64,000 bases of DNA from Lactiplantibacillus xiangfangensis (lineage in GTDB: Bacteria; Bacillota; Bacilli; Lactobacillales; Lactobacillaceae): positions 225,379 to 289,378 of the forward strand of contig NZ_JQCL01000103.1 in the NCBI RefSeq assembly GCF_001438845.1, read 5' to 3'. Both the position numbers and the translations under genes were made by a program. Shown here in pieces: positions 1 to 9,077 of this stretch. The notes under the pieces are model-generated. The model saw only the letters and a list, made by a program, of their open reading frames with translations, searched no databases and was not told the origin of the DNA. How positions within the stretch are numbered: position 1 is the stretch's first letter; each line of letters begins with the position of its first letter.

Positions 1-150
1 CGCGGTGCCAGACCGTACTTTGGCAGGCACCGTCCCCCCATAGCACACCAGGGTTGCCCGACAAAGCGAATACTTAGGAATAACTATCGCAACTGTTACG
101 GTGTTAATAGCAATTTTAGACTTTTCAACCTTTAGTTAAATAACTAAAAG
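1..150. repeat. Partial copy of a dispersed palindromic repeat (copy 1)
   Basis: This intergenic stretch matches the right half of the repeat at about 9.08-9.38 kb, in the same orientation. Shared blocks include CATAGCACACC, a CCGAC...GCG(A/G)AT block, AATAACTATC, GTTAATAGCAA and TTTTAGACTTTTCAACCTT. The other half lies outside the window. The remainder up to position 203 shows no gene. Confidence 0.7.
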
Positions 151-203
151 TTAAAAGTCATAAAAATCGGTAAACATGTCGCTTACATGCCGTCAAAATT
201 CAT

Positions 204-1232
204 TTAATTGAACGGCTGATATTGGAAAGCAATCCGGTCCGTTCGTGGTTGCCCCGGACGCAAGACGATGTTACCAAACCCAGTATGGTTGATGGCATCT
301 GGAAGGGTCTGTGCTTCAACCGCAACTGCGTTATAGTCACCCCGCTGCTCCGCCGCGCTATCGAACGGATTGGCGGTAAAAATTACTAAGCCGTTCCGGT
401 TTGAAAACACTTTAACTTGGTGATTACCGTTTGCATCCCCCAAGATAGCAATGGGTTGCCGCTCATCTGGCCGAACGACAAACGTCTCGTCGATTTCCTT
501 TTTAGCCGTCATATTGACCACATCGTCTACGGCCACTTTCAACAACCGTGGACGGTTAAAATCAAAGGCCGTTCCCTTAACGGCAATCATTTCACCCGTG
601 GGGACCTTTTGTTCGTCACAGACCAACCGTTGTTGACTATTAACTTGAAGTGACTGCTGAGCCAATGTGCACCGATCAATTGTCGTATTCCAATAAACGT
701 GACTCGTTGGGTTGAATAACGTGGGCGCATCGGTCTTTCCCGTAAATTGAATCGTGACCCGATTACGGTTATCCAAACTGAACTTAATCACAACATCCAG
801 GTTACCGGGGTACTGGTCAGTCGTACTCAAAATGTGTTTGGACAAGGTCACACTCACCGTCTCGTTTTCTTGCTCAAGCGCACCATCAAAATTAAGGGTG
901 TTAAACCCGTGCGCTCCACCATGAATGGAAAAGCCCGTTCGGTTCATATCGACATGATAAGTTTTCTGATCAATTTTGAATTTTGCACCACTGAGTCTCC
1001 CTGCCACGCGGCCAATTGACTGTCCGACACAATAACCCACGCGCTGATAATCTGCAATCGAATCTAGTCCCCAAATCAACGGAACTTTTTGTCCCTTTTC
1101 ATAAACGTTAAATGATTGCCAAATCCCACCATAACTTAGAATTGTAATTTCAGTCTTGGCGTCATTCGTTAACGTATACTGCGTGACTGTCTCACCATCA
1201 ACGACTTCCACAATCTTTTGCTCCGTCTTCAA
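204..1232 (-). CDS. galM: Aldose 1-epimerase (galactose mutarotase)
   Basis: The enzyme interconverts alpha and beta anomers of galactose or glucose in the cytoplasm and feeds sugar kinases. The 342-residue length fits the family. Visible signatures are GRVAGRLSGAKF near residue 75, the substrate-binding HGG near residue 105, the catalytic-His block NPTSHVYWN near residue 175, and the late glutamate in AVEAQTLPDA. The start is TTG: the only nearby ATG (1239) is in another frame and soon stops, while an AAGGGG ribosome site lies 9 bases before the TTG. It is monocistronic as far as visible, with a terminator of the next operon upstream. The specific aldose preference is not deducible. Confidence 0.92.
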   Translation of the reverse strand: MKTEQKIVEVVDGETVTQYTLTNDAKTEITILSYGGIWQSFNVYEKGQKVPLIWGLDSIADYQRVGYCVGQSIGRVAGRLSGAKFKIDQKTYHVDMNRTGFSIHGGAHGFNTLNFDGALEQENETVSVTLSKHILSTTDQYPGNLDVVIKFSLDNRNRVTIQFTGKTDAPTLFNPTSHVYWNTTIDRCTLAQQSLQVNSQQRLVCDEQKVPTGEMIAVKGTAFDFNRPRLLKVAVDDVVNMTAKKEIDETFVVRPDERQPIAILGDANGNHQVKVFSNRNGLVIFTANPFDSAAEQRGDYNAVAVEAQTLPDAINHTGFGNIVLRPGQPRTDRIAFQYQPFN

Positions 1233-1266
1233 CTTTCATCGCCCCTTATAACGTCTTAGTGATTTT

Positions 1267-1306
1267 AAAAAAAAGAAACCAATCACGTCATCGGCAACTG
1301 GTTTCT
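1267..1306 (-). terminator. Intrinsic terminator of the HyuA/FAD operon
   Basis: On the minus strand the arms AGAAACCA and TGGTTTCT enclose a 17-base loop and are followed by a run of T. It lies directly after the stop of the HExxH gene. Confidence 0.8.
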
Positions 1307-1326
1307 GAATTCACTTGATTACCGGC

Positions 1327-1950
1327 TTAATTCTCGCCCACTTCATCTTGGTAAGCCGCGTGTGCCTGCGTCAACCAATCTGCTGGTAACTCCTTTGTCG
1401 TCATCAAGTACTGATAGTCATACAAATTGGGTAGAAAAGGTAACTTTAGAAAAGCTTTGGTAAACGCATTGGCCGCAATCTCACTTGTCCGTAAGATCGT
1501 GCCGTAGCGTTGCCAACCAAATACTTTCGTTAACTTGACCTTGGCAAGCTGTTCATTAACGGGCGTGGCTTTTTCCATTTCCCAATAGTGGAAAAATTCA
1601 TGTGCTAAGTGAATCTTCAACGCTTGATCATAAGATAACCCACCTGAACGCGCCAAATTTTCAATTGATTCTTTGTAATAAGTCACTTTTGCCGTATGGT
1701 TAGGCCCTTCTTCATATTGTGCTCGTAGTTTAGTTTTAAAGAGCTGACCCGATTTTTCGACCTTAACGATTTTAATACTCGCCTGCTCGTATAAACGCGT
1801 AATTGAGGCGGTCGATACTTGTGAAGCTGCTTCCTGACCAATTTCCAGCGCCTGAGTAATGTAACTCTTTCGTGCTTCAGGGGGAATCTTATTGAACAGC
1901 AGATCCTGTTTGAGCTCTAAATATCCTAAAAATTCATCTGAATATGCCAT
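1327..1950 (-). CDS. Uncharacterised HEFFH-motif protein, last gene of the HyuA operon
   Basis: A 207-residue soluble protein with no family I can name. It contains HEFFHYWE near residue 117, an HExxH-type zincin signature, so a metal-dependent peptidase or hydrolase is conceivable; a third zinc ligand could not be assigned, and the central residues are unusually aromatic. No signal peptide or membrane segment is seen. The ATG follows AGGAGG by 6 bases. It starts 21 bases after the HyuA-like gene and is followed by the operon terminator, so co-transcription is likely. Function in the same catabolic route is inferred from position only. Confidence 0.8.
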   Translation of the reverse strand: MAYSDEFLGYLELKQDLLFNKIPPEARKSYITQALEIGQEAASQVSTASITRLYEQASIKIVKVEKSGQLFKTKLRAQYEEGPNHTAKVTYYKESIENLARSGGLSYDQALKIHLAHEFFHYWEMEKATPVNEQLAKVKLTKVFGWQRYGTILRTSEIAANAFTKAFLKLPFLPNLYDYQYLMTTKELPADWLTQAHAAYQDEVGEN

Positions 1951-1971
1951 TAGTTTCCTCCTAAAGTTAGG

Positions 1972-4101
1972 TTACTTATAAGCAACGGCGATGAGGTGGT
2001 CGTCATCCTTCACCATTTCTAGTTCCACGTCGACAATTGACATTAATTGTTCAATCGTTTGCATCCCCGTCAAGTCTAGCATCTTTTCTTTGTAGAATAA
2101 GAAGACCTTGGGGATAGTCGCATTGGCATCCGAATACGTCGTGTGATCGTCAATAAATGGCACTAGCGCATCATCGACTTCGTTCTTCTTACAATGCAAC
2201 GTAAACGTGTTCTTCTGTTTAAAACGAATCACACCTTCACGGTCAATGACACAACTGTCGGTCTTCTTACGCTTAAAGAACAACATGCCACTAACGGTCG
2301 TCGCGTTTAGCAGTTTCCAACGCCCCGTTTCACTATCTAAACCAACACTGTTGATATCGGCGCCAAGCGCATTAGCCGCTAATTCGCGGTACTGTTGTTC
2401 ATCCAAAGCCGCTTCACTGAAATTCTTTTGCCGCAGTTCAGTTGCACCAGTTGCTACCGCCCGCACAACGTTGTGCTGTGCATCAATTTCAATGTTCACA
2501 TCAACGGTATCTTCATTGGCACCAGATTGAGTAATCTTTTCGATAACGTCCGCCCGAATTTGCTTAATATCCTGGTCAGTTGGGTTAGTCAATGACCGTT
2601 CGATCTGTTCACGCACCATTGCTAAAGCGACCCCAATCGTTGAGATATATGGCGCATTTTTTGCGATTTTAAACTTATTTTTAAACGCTTCCGCTAATGG
2701 TGGCGTTACGATTGAAGCACTTCCGCCGCCACCAATAAAGGTAACCATGTGCGGATCAAGATCGTAATCCGCAATCAAATCTTGAATGGTTGGTGATAGC
2801 TTCGCAATGGCCCTGTCAACGACTTGGCGAGCCGCTTCCTTGCCCGTGATACCTAAATGCTGACCTAACGCCTCCCAAGCAATCGCATTACTCTCATCAA
2901 TACCGTGCGCGTAATCGTCATCCGGCACGTAGCCTAATAAGTTAGCCGCGCCAGCAAGGGTGTACGAATACACTCCCTCATCCGTTTTAACAACGGCGTA
3001 TTCCGCCGGGTCACTTGGACGTGGTGAAACGTATTCCACCGTCGGATGACTAAACTGATCTGCCGGTGTAAAGCATTCATAATCTAAGTTTGCAATGTGC
3101 GCACTCCGCGGACCAACGTCTACGATTTTGCCATCGGTAATTCGAACCATACTACCACCGGCAACACCTAGCGTCCGCACATCCAGTGAACGTAGGTAAG
3201 TCTTATGTCCACCAACCTGTGCGTATTTGATCATGACTTTCCCATTTTTAATAACAGAAATGTCCACACTGGTCCCACCGACTTCGAAGAAGATCCCATC
3301 ACTCACTTTTTCGTACATCAGGGCACCGGCAACTCCCGCTGCTAGTCCTGAAAGCATCGTCAAGATTGGCCGTTTACGAACTTCATTGATACTCATGACA
3401 CCGCCATCGCAGCGCATGATCATCAAATTACTTTTAATATTCGTATCAATGACCGCTTGTTCCGTCATGTTAGCAGTTTGCATCATCTTAGGAATTAACG
3501 ACGCATTGATGACCGCCGTCCTTGTCCGCATTTTCAGCCCATATAATTCTGAGATTTCATGTCCACCAGTGGCGTACAGGCCCTTTTTCTGGGCAACATC
3601 GATCACCGCTAATTCATTAGTTGGGTCATCAACGCTGTACGCTTCACTGGCCACCATAACTTCACAGTTGTCCTTCTTTAAATCATCAATCGTGTCCGAA
3701 ACAAGCTGTTCGGTCAACTTACCAGAATCAAGAAACCGGCTTTCCGTTTTGAGAAACTTTTTAGGTGCTAATTCGATTGGTGGCACCTTGGTTTCTTTTT
3801 GAGCACCTTTACCATCTAACCCGGTTCCCATGCCAATGATACCGACACTTGCAACGTCTCCTTCGAGTAACGCGTTGGTGGCTTGGGTCGTGCCATGAGC
3901 AATAAAAACAACGTCTTCAGGCGCAATGTGCCCTTTTGCTAGTAGTTCCTTAATAATTCGGACAATCCCAACGGCCACGCCTTCTTCGTGCGTCGTCGGA
4001 ATTTTAATTTTGTTAACGATTTCATAAGTTTCGTCGTCAATGGCAACGGCATCCGTAAACGTCCCACCAACATCAATTCCAATTCTAACTTTTCTACCCA
4101 T
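1972..4101 (-). CDS. Hydantoinase/oxoprolinase-family protein (HyuA type)
   Basis: Members of this ASKHA-fold family (HyuA, N-terminal half of 5-oxoprolinase, acetone carboxylase subunit) use ATP to activate cyclic amides or ketones. Signatures are IGIDVGGTFTDAV near the N-terminus, HGTTQATNALLEG near residue 90, FEVGGTSVDISV near 270 and FIGGGGSASIVTPPLAEA near 480. The 709-residue product has a C-terminal extension of about 180 residues that I do not recognise. No HyuB partner gene is present. I prefer the ATG at 4101, 8 bases after AAGGG, over the in-frame GTG 9 bases upstream. It lies between a permease and an HExxH protein. The substrate is unknown; an oxoproline-like or hydantoin-like ring is possible. 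Confidence 0.88.
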   Translation of the reverse strand: MGRKVRIGIDVGGTFTDAVAIDDETYEIVNKIKIPTTHEEGVAVGIVRIIKELLAKGHIAPEDVVFIAHGTTQATNALLEGDVASVGIIGMGTGLDGKGAQKETKVPPIELAPKKFLKTESRFLDSGKLTEQLVSDTIDDLKKDNCEVMVASEAYSVDDPTNELAVIDVAQKKGLYATGGHEISELYGLKMRTRTAVINASLIPKMMQTANMTEQAVIDTNIKSNLMIMRCDGGVMSINEVRKRPILTMLSGLAAGVAGALMYEKVSDGIFFEVGGTSVDISVIKNGKVMIKYAQVGGHKTYLRSLDVRTLGVAGGSMVRITDGKIVDVGPRSAHIANLDYECFTPADQFSHPTVEYVSPRPSDPAEYAVVKTDEGVYSYTLAGAANLLGYVPDDDYAHGIDESNAIAWEALGQHLGITGKEAARQVVDRAIAKLSPTIQDLIADYDLDPHMVTFIGGGGSASIVTPPLAEAFKNKFKIAKNAPYISTIGVALAMVREQIERSLTNPTDQDIKQIRADVIEKITQSGANEDTVDVNIEIDAQHNVVRAVATGATELRQKNFSEAALDEQQYRELAANALGADINSVGLDSETGRWKLLNATTVSGMLFFKRKKTDSCVIDREGVIRFKQKNTFTLHCKKNEVDDALVPFIDDHTTYSDANATIPKVFLFYKEKMLDLTGMQTIEQLMSIVDVELEMVKDDDHLIAVAYK

Positions 4102-4116
4102 CAAGATCACCCTTTA

Positions 4117-5403
4117 CTAATAAAGCATAAATGACGCAACAATCAGTCCAACAAAGGTTGAGGCTGCTAACCAGAACAACGTTTTCTTCAAAATATCATT
4201 AACATCCGTCTTGGTAAAATCAGCAACCCAGACGTTTTGTGAGTTAGTTGGGTCACAAACCGCTTGGACGTTACTATCTAACCGTAAGGCAACCATTGCG
4301 GCAACTGGGTTCATTCCACCAGCGACTAATAACGTTAAGATTCCTGAACCTAATCCCCAAACGTTTAACGGGCCACGATAAATCGCTAACGGTGATAATA
4401 ATCCAAAAATCAGGATAAACATCAATTGGTTTTGTGGCACGATTAATTGAATGGCTGGTTTCAAGATTGCTGCAACTTGAGGTGCCATAACACTGTTGAG
4501 TAACATCCCAATTCCCATCATCAAACCAATCGCACCCGCAACATCTTGAATCCCTTCTACGGCAGCGCTGCTGACCACGTGCACTGGCTTTTTCGGTGTG
4601 CTTAAAATTAACGCTGCAATAATCCCGATAATAATAGAAATAACTAATGGCATCTTAAATGCAAACACGAGAACAACCGGAACAATTGGTGCAATTAAAG
4701 CAATCGAACGAACTTGCTTTGAGCCACCGCCCATGTTGCCGTTGGGCATTGCCCAGGCACGACGTTTTTTGCCGGAAAATTTGACGAAGAAAACAATCAT
4801 TAAGATAGCAACGATAATGAGTGGAATCCCACAAATCCAAGACCATTTAGTAACCGTTGCGAGTGGTAATTTCAAAACATCAATATAAACGGCTAAAGTT
4901 GAAACTGAGAAAGTAACCCCAATCCCATTTGCTAGTAATAAGATAATCCCTGCAAGCGTGGGGGTTAATCCGGCTGAAATCATAATTGGAATAATAATGG
5001 TCCCAACTAAGATGACCATCCCTAAACCATTACTTGCGGCAAAGATAATGGAACAAACTGCAAGAAACCCTAGTGAAATTGCTAATGTCCGATCACCAGC
5101 CAATTCTGCGGCTTTTTTGATAATCGCTTCCGTAACACCAATTTTGCTCAAGACTTTCCCAAAAATTGACCCGAAGATCAATCCCGAAATAGCCGTGGAC
5201 ATTCGCATTGATCCGAGTTCCAACACATCTTTGGCAATGGTATATACCTTCTCATCACCTGAAATAACTGGGACCCCAGCAATCAGTGCCATAATAATCG
5301 CCATGATTGGCAGGGCTAGCAAAGTCGGTAATTTTCTGGCCATCATCAACGCAACCATGATGGCAAACACGGCAAGAATGCCGATAACTTGTACAGTTTC
5401 CAT
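4117..5403 (-). CDS. Ion-transporter-superfamily permease (GntP/CitMHS-like)
   Basis: An integral membrane protein of 428 residues with about 11-12 hydrophobic segments and a central hydrophilic loop near residues 210-230. The organisation, with paired re-entrant-like segments (IIIPIMISAGLTPTLAGII near 145 and the DPTNSQNVWVADF block near the end), resembles secondary carriers for gluconate, citrate or dicarboxylates. The start is the ATG of METVQVIG, which has GGAGGG just upstream; the in-frame TTG overlaps that ribosome site. It is 15 bases upstream of the HyuA gene and 17 bases downstream of the FAD oxidoreductase, so one operon. It presumably imports the substrate of the pathway; substrate not deducible. 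Confidence 0.85.
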   Translation of the reverse strand: METVQVIGILAVFAIMVALMMARKLPTLLALPIMAIIMALIAGVPVISGDEKVYTIAKDVLELGSMRMSTAISGLIFGSIFGKVLSKIGVTEAIIKKAAELAGDRTLAISLGFLAVCSIIFAASNGLGMVILVGTIIIPIMISAGLTPTLAGIILLLANGIGVTFSVSTLAVYIDVLKLPLATVTKWSWICGIPLIIVAILMIVFFVKFSGKKRRAWAMPNGNMGGGSKQVRSIALIAPIVPVVLVFAFKMPLVISIIIGIIAALILSTPKKPVHVVSSAAVEGIQDVAGAIGLMMGIGMLLNSVMAPQVAAILKPAIQLIVPQNQLMFILIFGLLSPLAIYRGPLNVWGLGSGILTLLVAGGMNPVAAMVALRLDSNVQAVCDPTNSQNVWVADFTKTDVNDILKKTLFWLAASTFVGLIVASFMLY

Positions 5404-5420
5404 AGTACCCTCCAAAAAAT

Positions 5421-6833
5421 TTATTTTTCGATATAACTGCCTTGTGCAATTAACGTTGTTTGTAACGCTTCCGTATCAATTGCCTGAACAGATTGACCGT
5501 GTTTAACAGCTTGAGCAGCCGCAGTTCCACAGGCTTGACCTAACGCCGTCATCGTTGGTGTGGTCCGAATCGCTGCTTGGGCTTCAAAACTTGCGGAAAC
5601 ACACCGTCCCGTCACTAATAAGTTGTTAAATTCATTCGTCACCATAATTTCATAGGGAATCTGGTAGTAACTGTCCATGACCTTACGATCAAAAGTCTGG
5701 CTAGTCATCTCACTGGCCGTCTTGGCATGTACCGATGAGGTTCCTTCCCCTTTAGGATTATGAATATCAATCGGATAACCATTATGGGCAATCGTCGACG
5801 CAAACTTCTTACTTTGAAGAACGTCATCCCCGGTTAAAACGTAGCGTCCTTTAATTTGCCGCGAGCCCCGAATTCCCACACTTGGTCCAGAGTAAGCAAT
5901 TTTAGCATTTTGGAAGCCCGGAATATGATGGACTAAAAATTGATATAATTCCTGACACTGTTTTCGGCCAACCATTTCTGCGTGCGTTAAGCTCTTAGCA
6001 TCAACCCCATTTTCATTAATAATCCGGGTTGTATTCAGAATAAATTCACCAGGGTTATTCGTTTCAAAGAAAAGAATGTCTTCACGCGGAATTGAAATCT
6101 CACCGTTGGCTTTGGCCTTTTTGAATTCATCGTTGAACCCAATAAAGGACAAATTGTGCACGTGTTTCATGACATTCAAGTCACGGTTAAGCCGTGGAAA
6201 GCGCGCGGGATCTTTTAGCACCGTCGCCCGGAGTTGCTCGGTATCGACCCCATATATTTTCAAATTCATCGTTAATGGTTGGGCTGCGTGGTCACTCTCC
6301 CGACCGTATTGGAATGGGACACCGCTCATGGTAGCCAAATCGGCATCCCCAGTTGCATCAATGAACACATCCGCAGTAATCGCTGATACGCCATCTTTAT
6401 TTGTCACGTACAGTTTAGTAATTTGCTTATCTTGCTGCTCCGAACCTGTTAAATACGAGTGAAATAAAACGTCACATCCAGCCTCAGTTACCATCTGATC
6501 CAAAACGTATTTCAAACCTTCAGCATCAAACGGTGTGACGTAAGAGATATAGTTTGTTGAATCTAGCACATGTCCCGGTGAATAATGTCCTGCAACCAAC
6601 CGATCAACGATTTCTTGACCAATACCTTTGATTACCTGCTTTTCACCCGCAAAAAACGTCATCATGGGACCAACTCCCATGGCAGTCAATGACCCGCCAA
6701 AGTAGCCGTGCTGATCAATAATTAATACTTTCGCACCATTGCGTGCAGCGGCAATTGCTGCACAGACGCCGGACACACCACCACCCATAACAACAACGTT
6801 ATAGTGGCTTTCTTCTTTATTAATCTTAAGCAT
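5421..6833 (-). CDS. FAD-dependent oxidoreductase
   Basis: A 470-residue cytoplasmic flavoprotein of the FAD_oxidored type. The N-terminus has a dinucleotide-binding fold, VVMGGGVSGVCAAIAAARNG, followed by the acidic strand end LIIDQ and a GGSLTAMG block; the second FAD contact FIDATGDADLA is near residue 160 and the C-terminal block TTPTMTALGQACGTAAA closes the flavin site. The start is the ATG at 6833, 7 bases after GGAGG; longer forms would read through the promoter. It is the first gene of an operon with permease, HyuA-like and HExxH genes, and its promoter carries a cre site. The reaction is unknown. Confidence 0.87.
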   Translation of the reverse strand: MLKINKEESHYNVVVMGGGVSGVCAAIAAARNGAKVLIIDQHGYFGGSLTAMGVGPMMTFFAGEKQVIKGIGQEIVDRLVAGHYSPGHVLDSTNYISYVTPFDAEGLKYVLDQMVTEAGCDVLFHSYLTGSEQQDKQITKLYVTNKDGVSAITADVFIDATGDADLATMSGVPFQYGRESDHAAQPLTMNLKIYGVDTEQLRATVLKDPARFPRLNRDLNVMKHVHNLSFIGFNDEFKKAKANGEISIPREDILFFETNNPGEFILNTTRIINENGVDAKSLTHAEMVGRKQCQELYQFLVHHIPGFQNAKIAYSGPSVGIRGSRQIKGRYVLTGDDVLQSKKFASTIAHNGYPIDIHNPKGEGTSSVHAKTASEMTSQTFDRKVMDSYYQIPYEIMVTNEFNNLLVTGRCVSASFEAQAAIRTTPTMTALGQACGTAAAQAVKHGQSVQAIDTEALQTTLIAQGSYIEK

Positions 6834-6857
6834 CGCTGAGCCTCCAAAGTTTGATTG

Positions 6858-6871
6858 TGTTAGCGCTTTCA
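6858..6871 (-). promoter_or_regulatory. Catabolite-responsive element (cre) for CcpA
   Basis: On the minus strand TGAAAGCGCTAACA fits the TGWAARCGYTWNCW consensus at every position. It lies a few bases downstream of the -10 box, at the predicted transcription start of the FAD/permease/HyuA operon, a position typical of CcpA repression. Confidence 0.82.
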
Positions 6872-6878
6872 CAGTCTT

Positions 6879-6906
6879 AATATACAACACTTTCAATTTA
6901 TGTCAA
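6879..6906 (-). promoter_or_regulatory. Promoter of the FAD/permease/HyuA operon
   Basis: On the minus strand a perfect TTGACA (6901-6906) is separated by 16 bases from TATATT (6879-6884). The cre site follows immediately downstream. Confidence 0.75.
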
Positions 6907-7075
6907 CGTTTTTGAATATTTTTTTTAGTTTTTCTGACAGTTTCTGATTTTTTGAGAATTTTTTACAAACATCCTCGATTGAGATTGCCCCTGTTTAGGA
7001 GTACAATATGTAAGATAAACGCCGGTATAAAGGGAATTTAAAATACTTCATCAACAAATTAAGGGAATGAATACG

Positions 7076-7933
7076 ATGCAATCTGCAGTAATTATGAAAA
7101 TCTTGTCGTTGCAATCGAGTTTCACTGTCAGCGAGAACGACATTGCGCAGTTTGTGACACGTGAACCCGAGTCCGTTATTACGAGTACCATTACGGAATT
7201 AGCTAAAAAAATCAATACATCCGAAGCAAGTATTAATCGTTTTTGTAAGAAAATCGGTTATAAGGGATTTAATAGCTTTAAAGTCGCTTTAGCACAAAGT
7301 AACTTTCAACGTGAACAAACCACGCAATCCGCAACTCATGAAAGCAACACGATTGAAGAGATGTCGAGCGACTACCGTTCAATGATTATGAACACCTCTG
7401 CTATGTTAGAAATGAACACCATTCAAAAAGCAACTAAGCTCATCAAAACCGCCACCGTGGTCCACGTGATTGCGCTCTACACCACGTCTTTTGTGGCGCA
7501 GGAATTTTCATTTAAACTACGTCAATTAGGTATGAACGTCAGAGTTTATACGGAGATGCTTGAAGTCCAACTTGGTATGGCTAACATGGATAAAAACTCC
7601 GTTGTCATCGCAATCGTGCCATCAGTGGCCAGTCGTGACGTGATTTCATTTATTACGACTGCTAAGGAGCACAACGCAAACGTTGTATTGATTTCCGGTA
7701 ACGATAGTACCGAAGTCAATGACTCCGTCGACGTAAAACTCATCGTTCCCGATCATATGTTGGCGCATAATCCACTCATCTTTTCTAACTCACTGATGTT
7801 TTCCTTCGTAACTGATATTCTAATCGCTGAACTAATCTCCAATGACAAGAATTTAAAACAACGCAAGCTGAATAGCGACACCATCATTAATTCATTTCAA
7901 AGTGCCAATAGCGGCTTGTTTGAACGCTATTAA
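7076..7933 (+). CDS. RpiR-family transcriptional regulator (HTH + SIS)
   Basis: A 285-residue regulator. The N-terminal HTH_6 domain (about residues 1-77) has the typical end SEASINRFCKKIGYKGFNSFK; the C-terminal SIS domain (about 105-240) would bind a phosphosugar or related effector, with the short motif VIAIVPSVASRDV. The second ATG (7076) is preferred because AAGGGA lies 9 bases before it and abuts the first ATG. It is divergent from the FAD/permease/HyuA operon, sharing a 240-base promoter region, so it is the likely pathway regulator. A strong bidirectional terminator follows. Confidence 0.9.
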   Translation: MQSAVIMKILSLQSSFTVSENDIAQFVTREPESVITSTITELAKKINTSEASINRFCKKIGYKGFNSFKVALAQSNFQREQTTQSATHESNTIEEMSSDYRSMIMNTSAMLEMNTIQKATKLIKTATVVHVIALYTTSFVAQEFSFKLRQLGMNVRVYTEMLEVQLGMANMDKNSVVIAIVPSVASRDVISFITTAKEHNANVVLISGNDSTEVNDSVDVKLIVPDHMLAHNPLIFSNSLMFSFVTDILIAELISNDKNLKQRKLNSDTIINSFQSANSGLFERY

Positions 7934-7988
7934 CCTAAAACAGGGAACGAAAGTCATCATTTTCATGACTTTCGTTCCCTGTTTTAGG
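7934..7988. terminator. Bidirectional terminator between RpiR gene and fructokinase
   Basis: A 24-bp perfect stem (CCTAAAACAGGGAACGAAAG and onward) with a 7-base loop lies between convergent genes. A A/T-rich stem base gives a weak T-run on either strand. Confidence 0.85.
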
Positions 7989-7994
7989 TTTAAT

Positions 7995-8864
7995 TTATTT
8001 CAGTAAATCTGCCGCCATGGCATAGTCCCCGACCGTAGCCGAGCCGTTATTTGGCACTTGTGACCGCACAATCAGTTCATCTAAGTCCGGTAACGCAACG
8101 TAGTTATTGTTCAACTGTTCCACGTATTTGCGAATCTTAGGCATTTCAGCATCGCTTAACACGGAACCCCCGAACACAATCTTTTCGGGTGCTAAATTCA
8201 AGTAAGTGTTGAAGGCCAACTGCGCAGCGTAGTAGCTGACGTAGTCAAACACGACGTTATCCCGTGACAAATCTTCACCACGTTGACCAGTTCTTTTCTC
8301 AATTGCTGGACCAGCGGCCATTCCTTCAAAGCACCGGTTACCATGGAACGGGCAAGCCCCTTCAAAGTGATCATCGGGATGCGGCACGACCATCGTATGC
8401 CCCATTTCCGCGTGGGCCCGACCGCCAATAAAATGGCCATCCTGAATGGCACCGCCACCAATTCCAGTCCCAATCGTGAAGTAAACTAACGAATGGTTAG
8501 CTTCACCGGCACCGACCCGATATTCGCCATAAGCTGACGCGTTAACGTCCGTGGTAAACGCAATCGGCACATTCAGGGCCGCTTTTAACGTCCCCACGAT
8601 GTCTGCGCCCTGCCATCCTTTTTTAGGTGTAGCAAGGACGTGGCCGTACGTTGCTGAATCCTTGCGAATGTCAATCGGACCAAACGAGCCAATTCCTAAC
8701 GCATCGACAGGGTGAGCTTCAAAAAACGCCACACATTTTCCTAAGGTTTCTTCAGGCGTCGTCGTCGCAATGCGGGCACGCTCCTGCGTCTGCATCGTTT
8801 CGTCTGCGACCGCTACCACAAACTTAGTTCCGCCAGCTTCAATACTACCCAATCTTTTATTCAT
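7995..8864 (-). CDS. ROK-family fructokinase
   Basis: Phosphorylates fructose (possibly mannose or glucose) with ATP in the cytoplasm. The 289 residues begin with the phosphate loop GSIEAGGTKFVVAV, have the sugar/catalytic block TDVNASAYGEYRVG (Asp near residue 107), the second nucleotide motif TIGTGIGGGAI, and the structural zinc cluster HFEGACPFHGNRC near residues 165-180 typical of ROK fructokinases. AGGAG lies 10 bases before the ATG. It stands alone, convergent with the RpiR gene, not visibly within a PTS or sucrose operon. Confidence 0.9.
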   Translation of the reverse strand: MNKRLGSIEAGGTKFVVAVADETMQTQERARIATTTPEETLGKCVAFFEAHPVDALGIGSFGPIDIRKDSATYGHVLATPKKGWQGADIVGTLKAALNVPIAFTTDVNASAYGEYRVGAGEANHSLVYFTIGTGIGGGAIQDGHFIGGRAHAEMGHTMVVPHPDDHFEGACPFHGNRCFEGMAAGPAIEKRTGQRGEDLSRDNVVFDYVSYYAAQLAFNTYLNLAPEKIVFGGSVLSDAEMPKIRKYVEQLNNNYVALPDLDELIVRSQVPNNGSATVGDYAMAADLLK

Positions 8865-9077
8865 CTACTCATAACTCCTCTTGATTTCGTTTGAATGCGA
8901 TTACATTATAGCATTTCAGAAATTACCAGTCATCCCGAAAAAAGTAGCCACTTTACTTTTAGCAGTTAAGTCTGTGATATCAGCGACAACCAGACTAAGT
9001 TTTATCTTTAATAACTAGAGGTTGAAAGTTAAATTTATGAATTGGTTATTGTTATATCAGTATTTAAACTAATACAA

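Noticed and set aside
3227-3802. 191-codon plus-strand frame inside the HyuA-type gene
   Set aside because: Antisense to a well-supported gene and without ribosome site or recognisable product.
5255-5506. Possible small genes antisense to the permease start
   Set aside because: Overlap a strong membrane-protein gene and lack signals.
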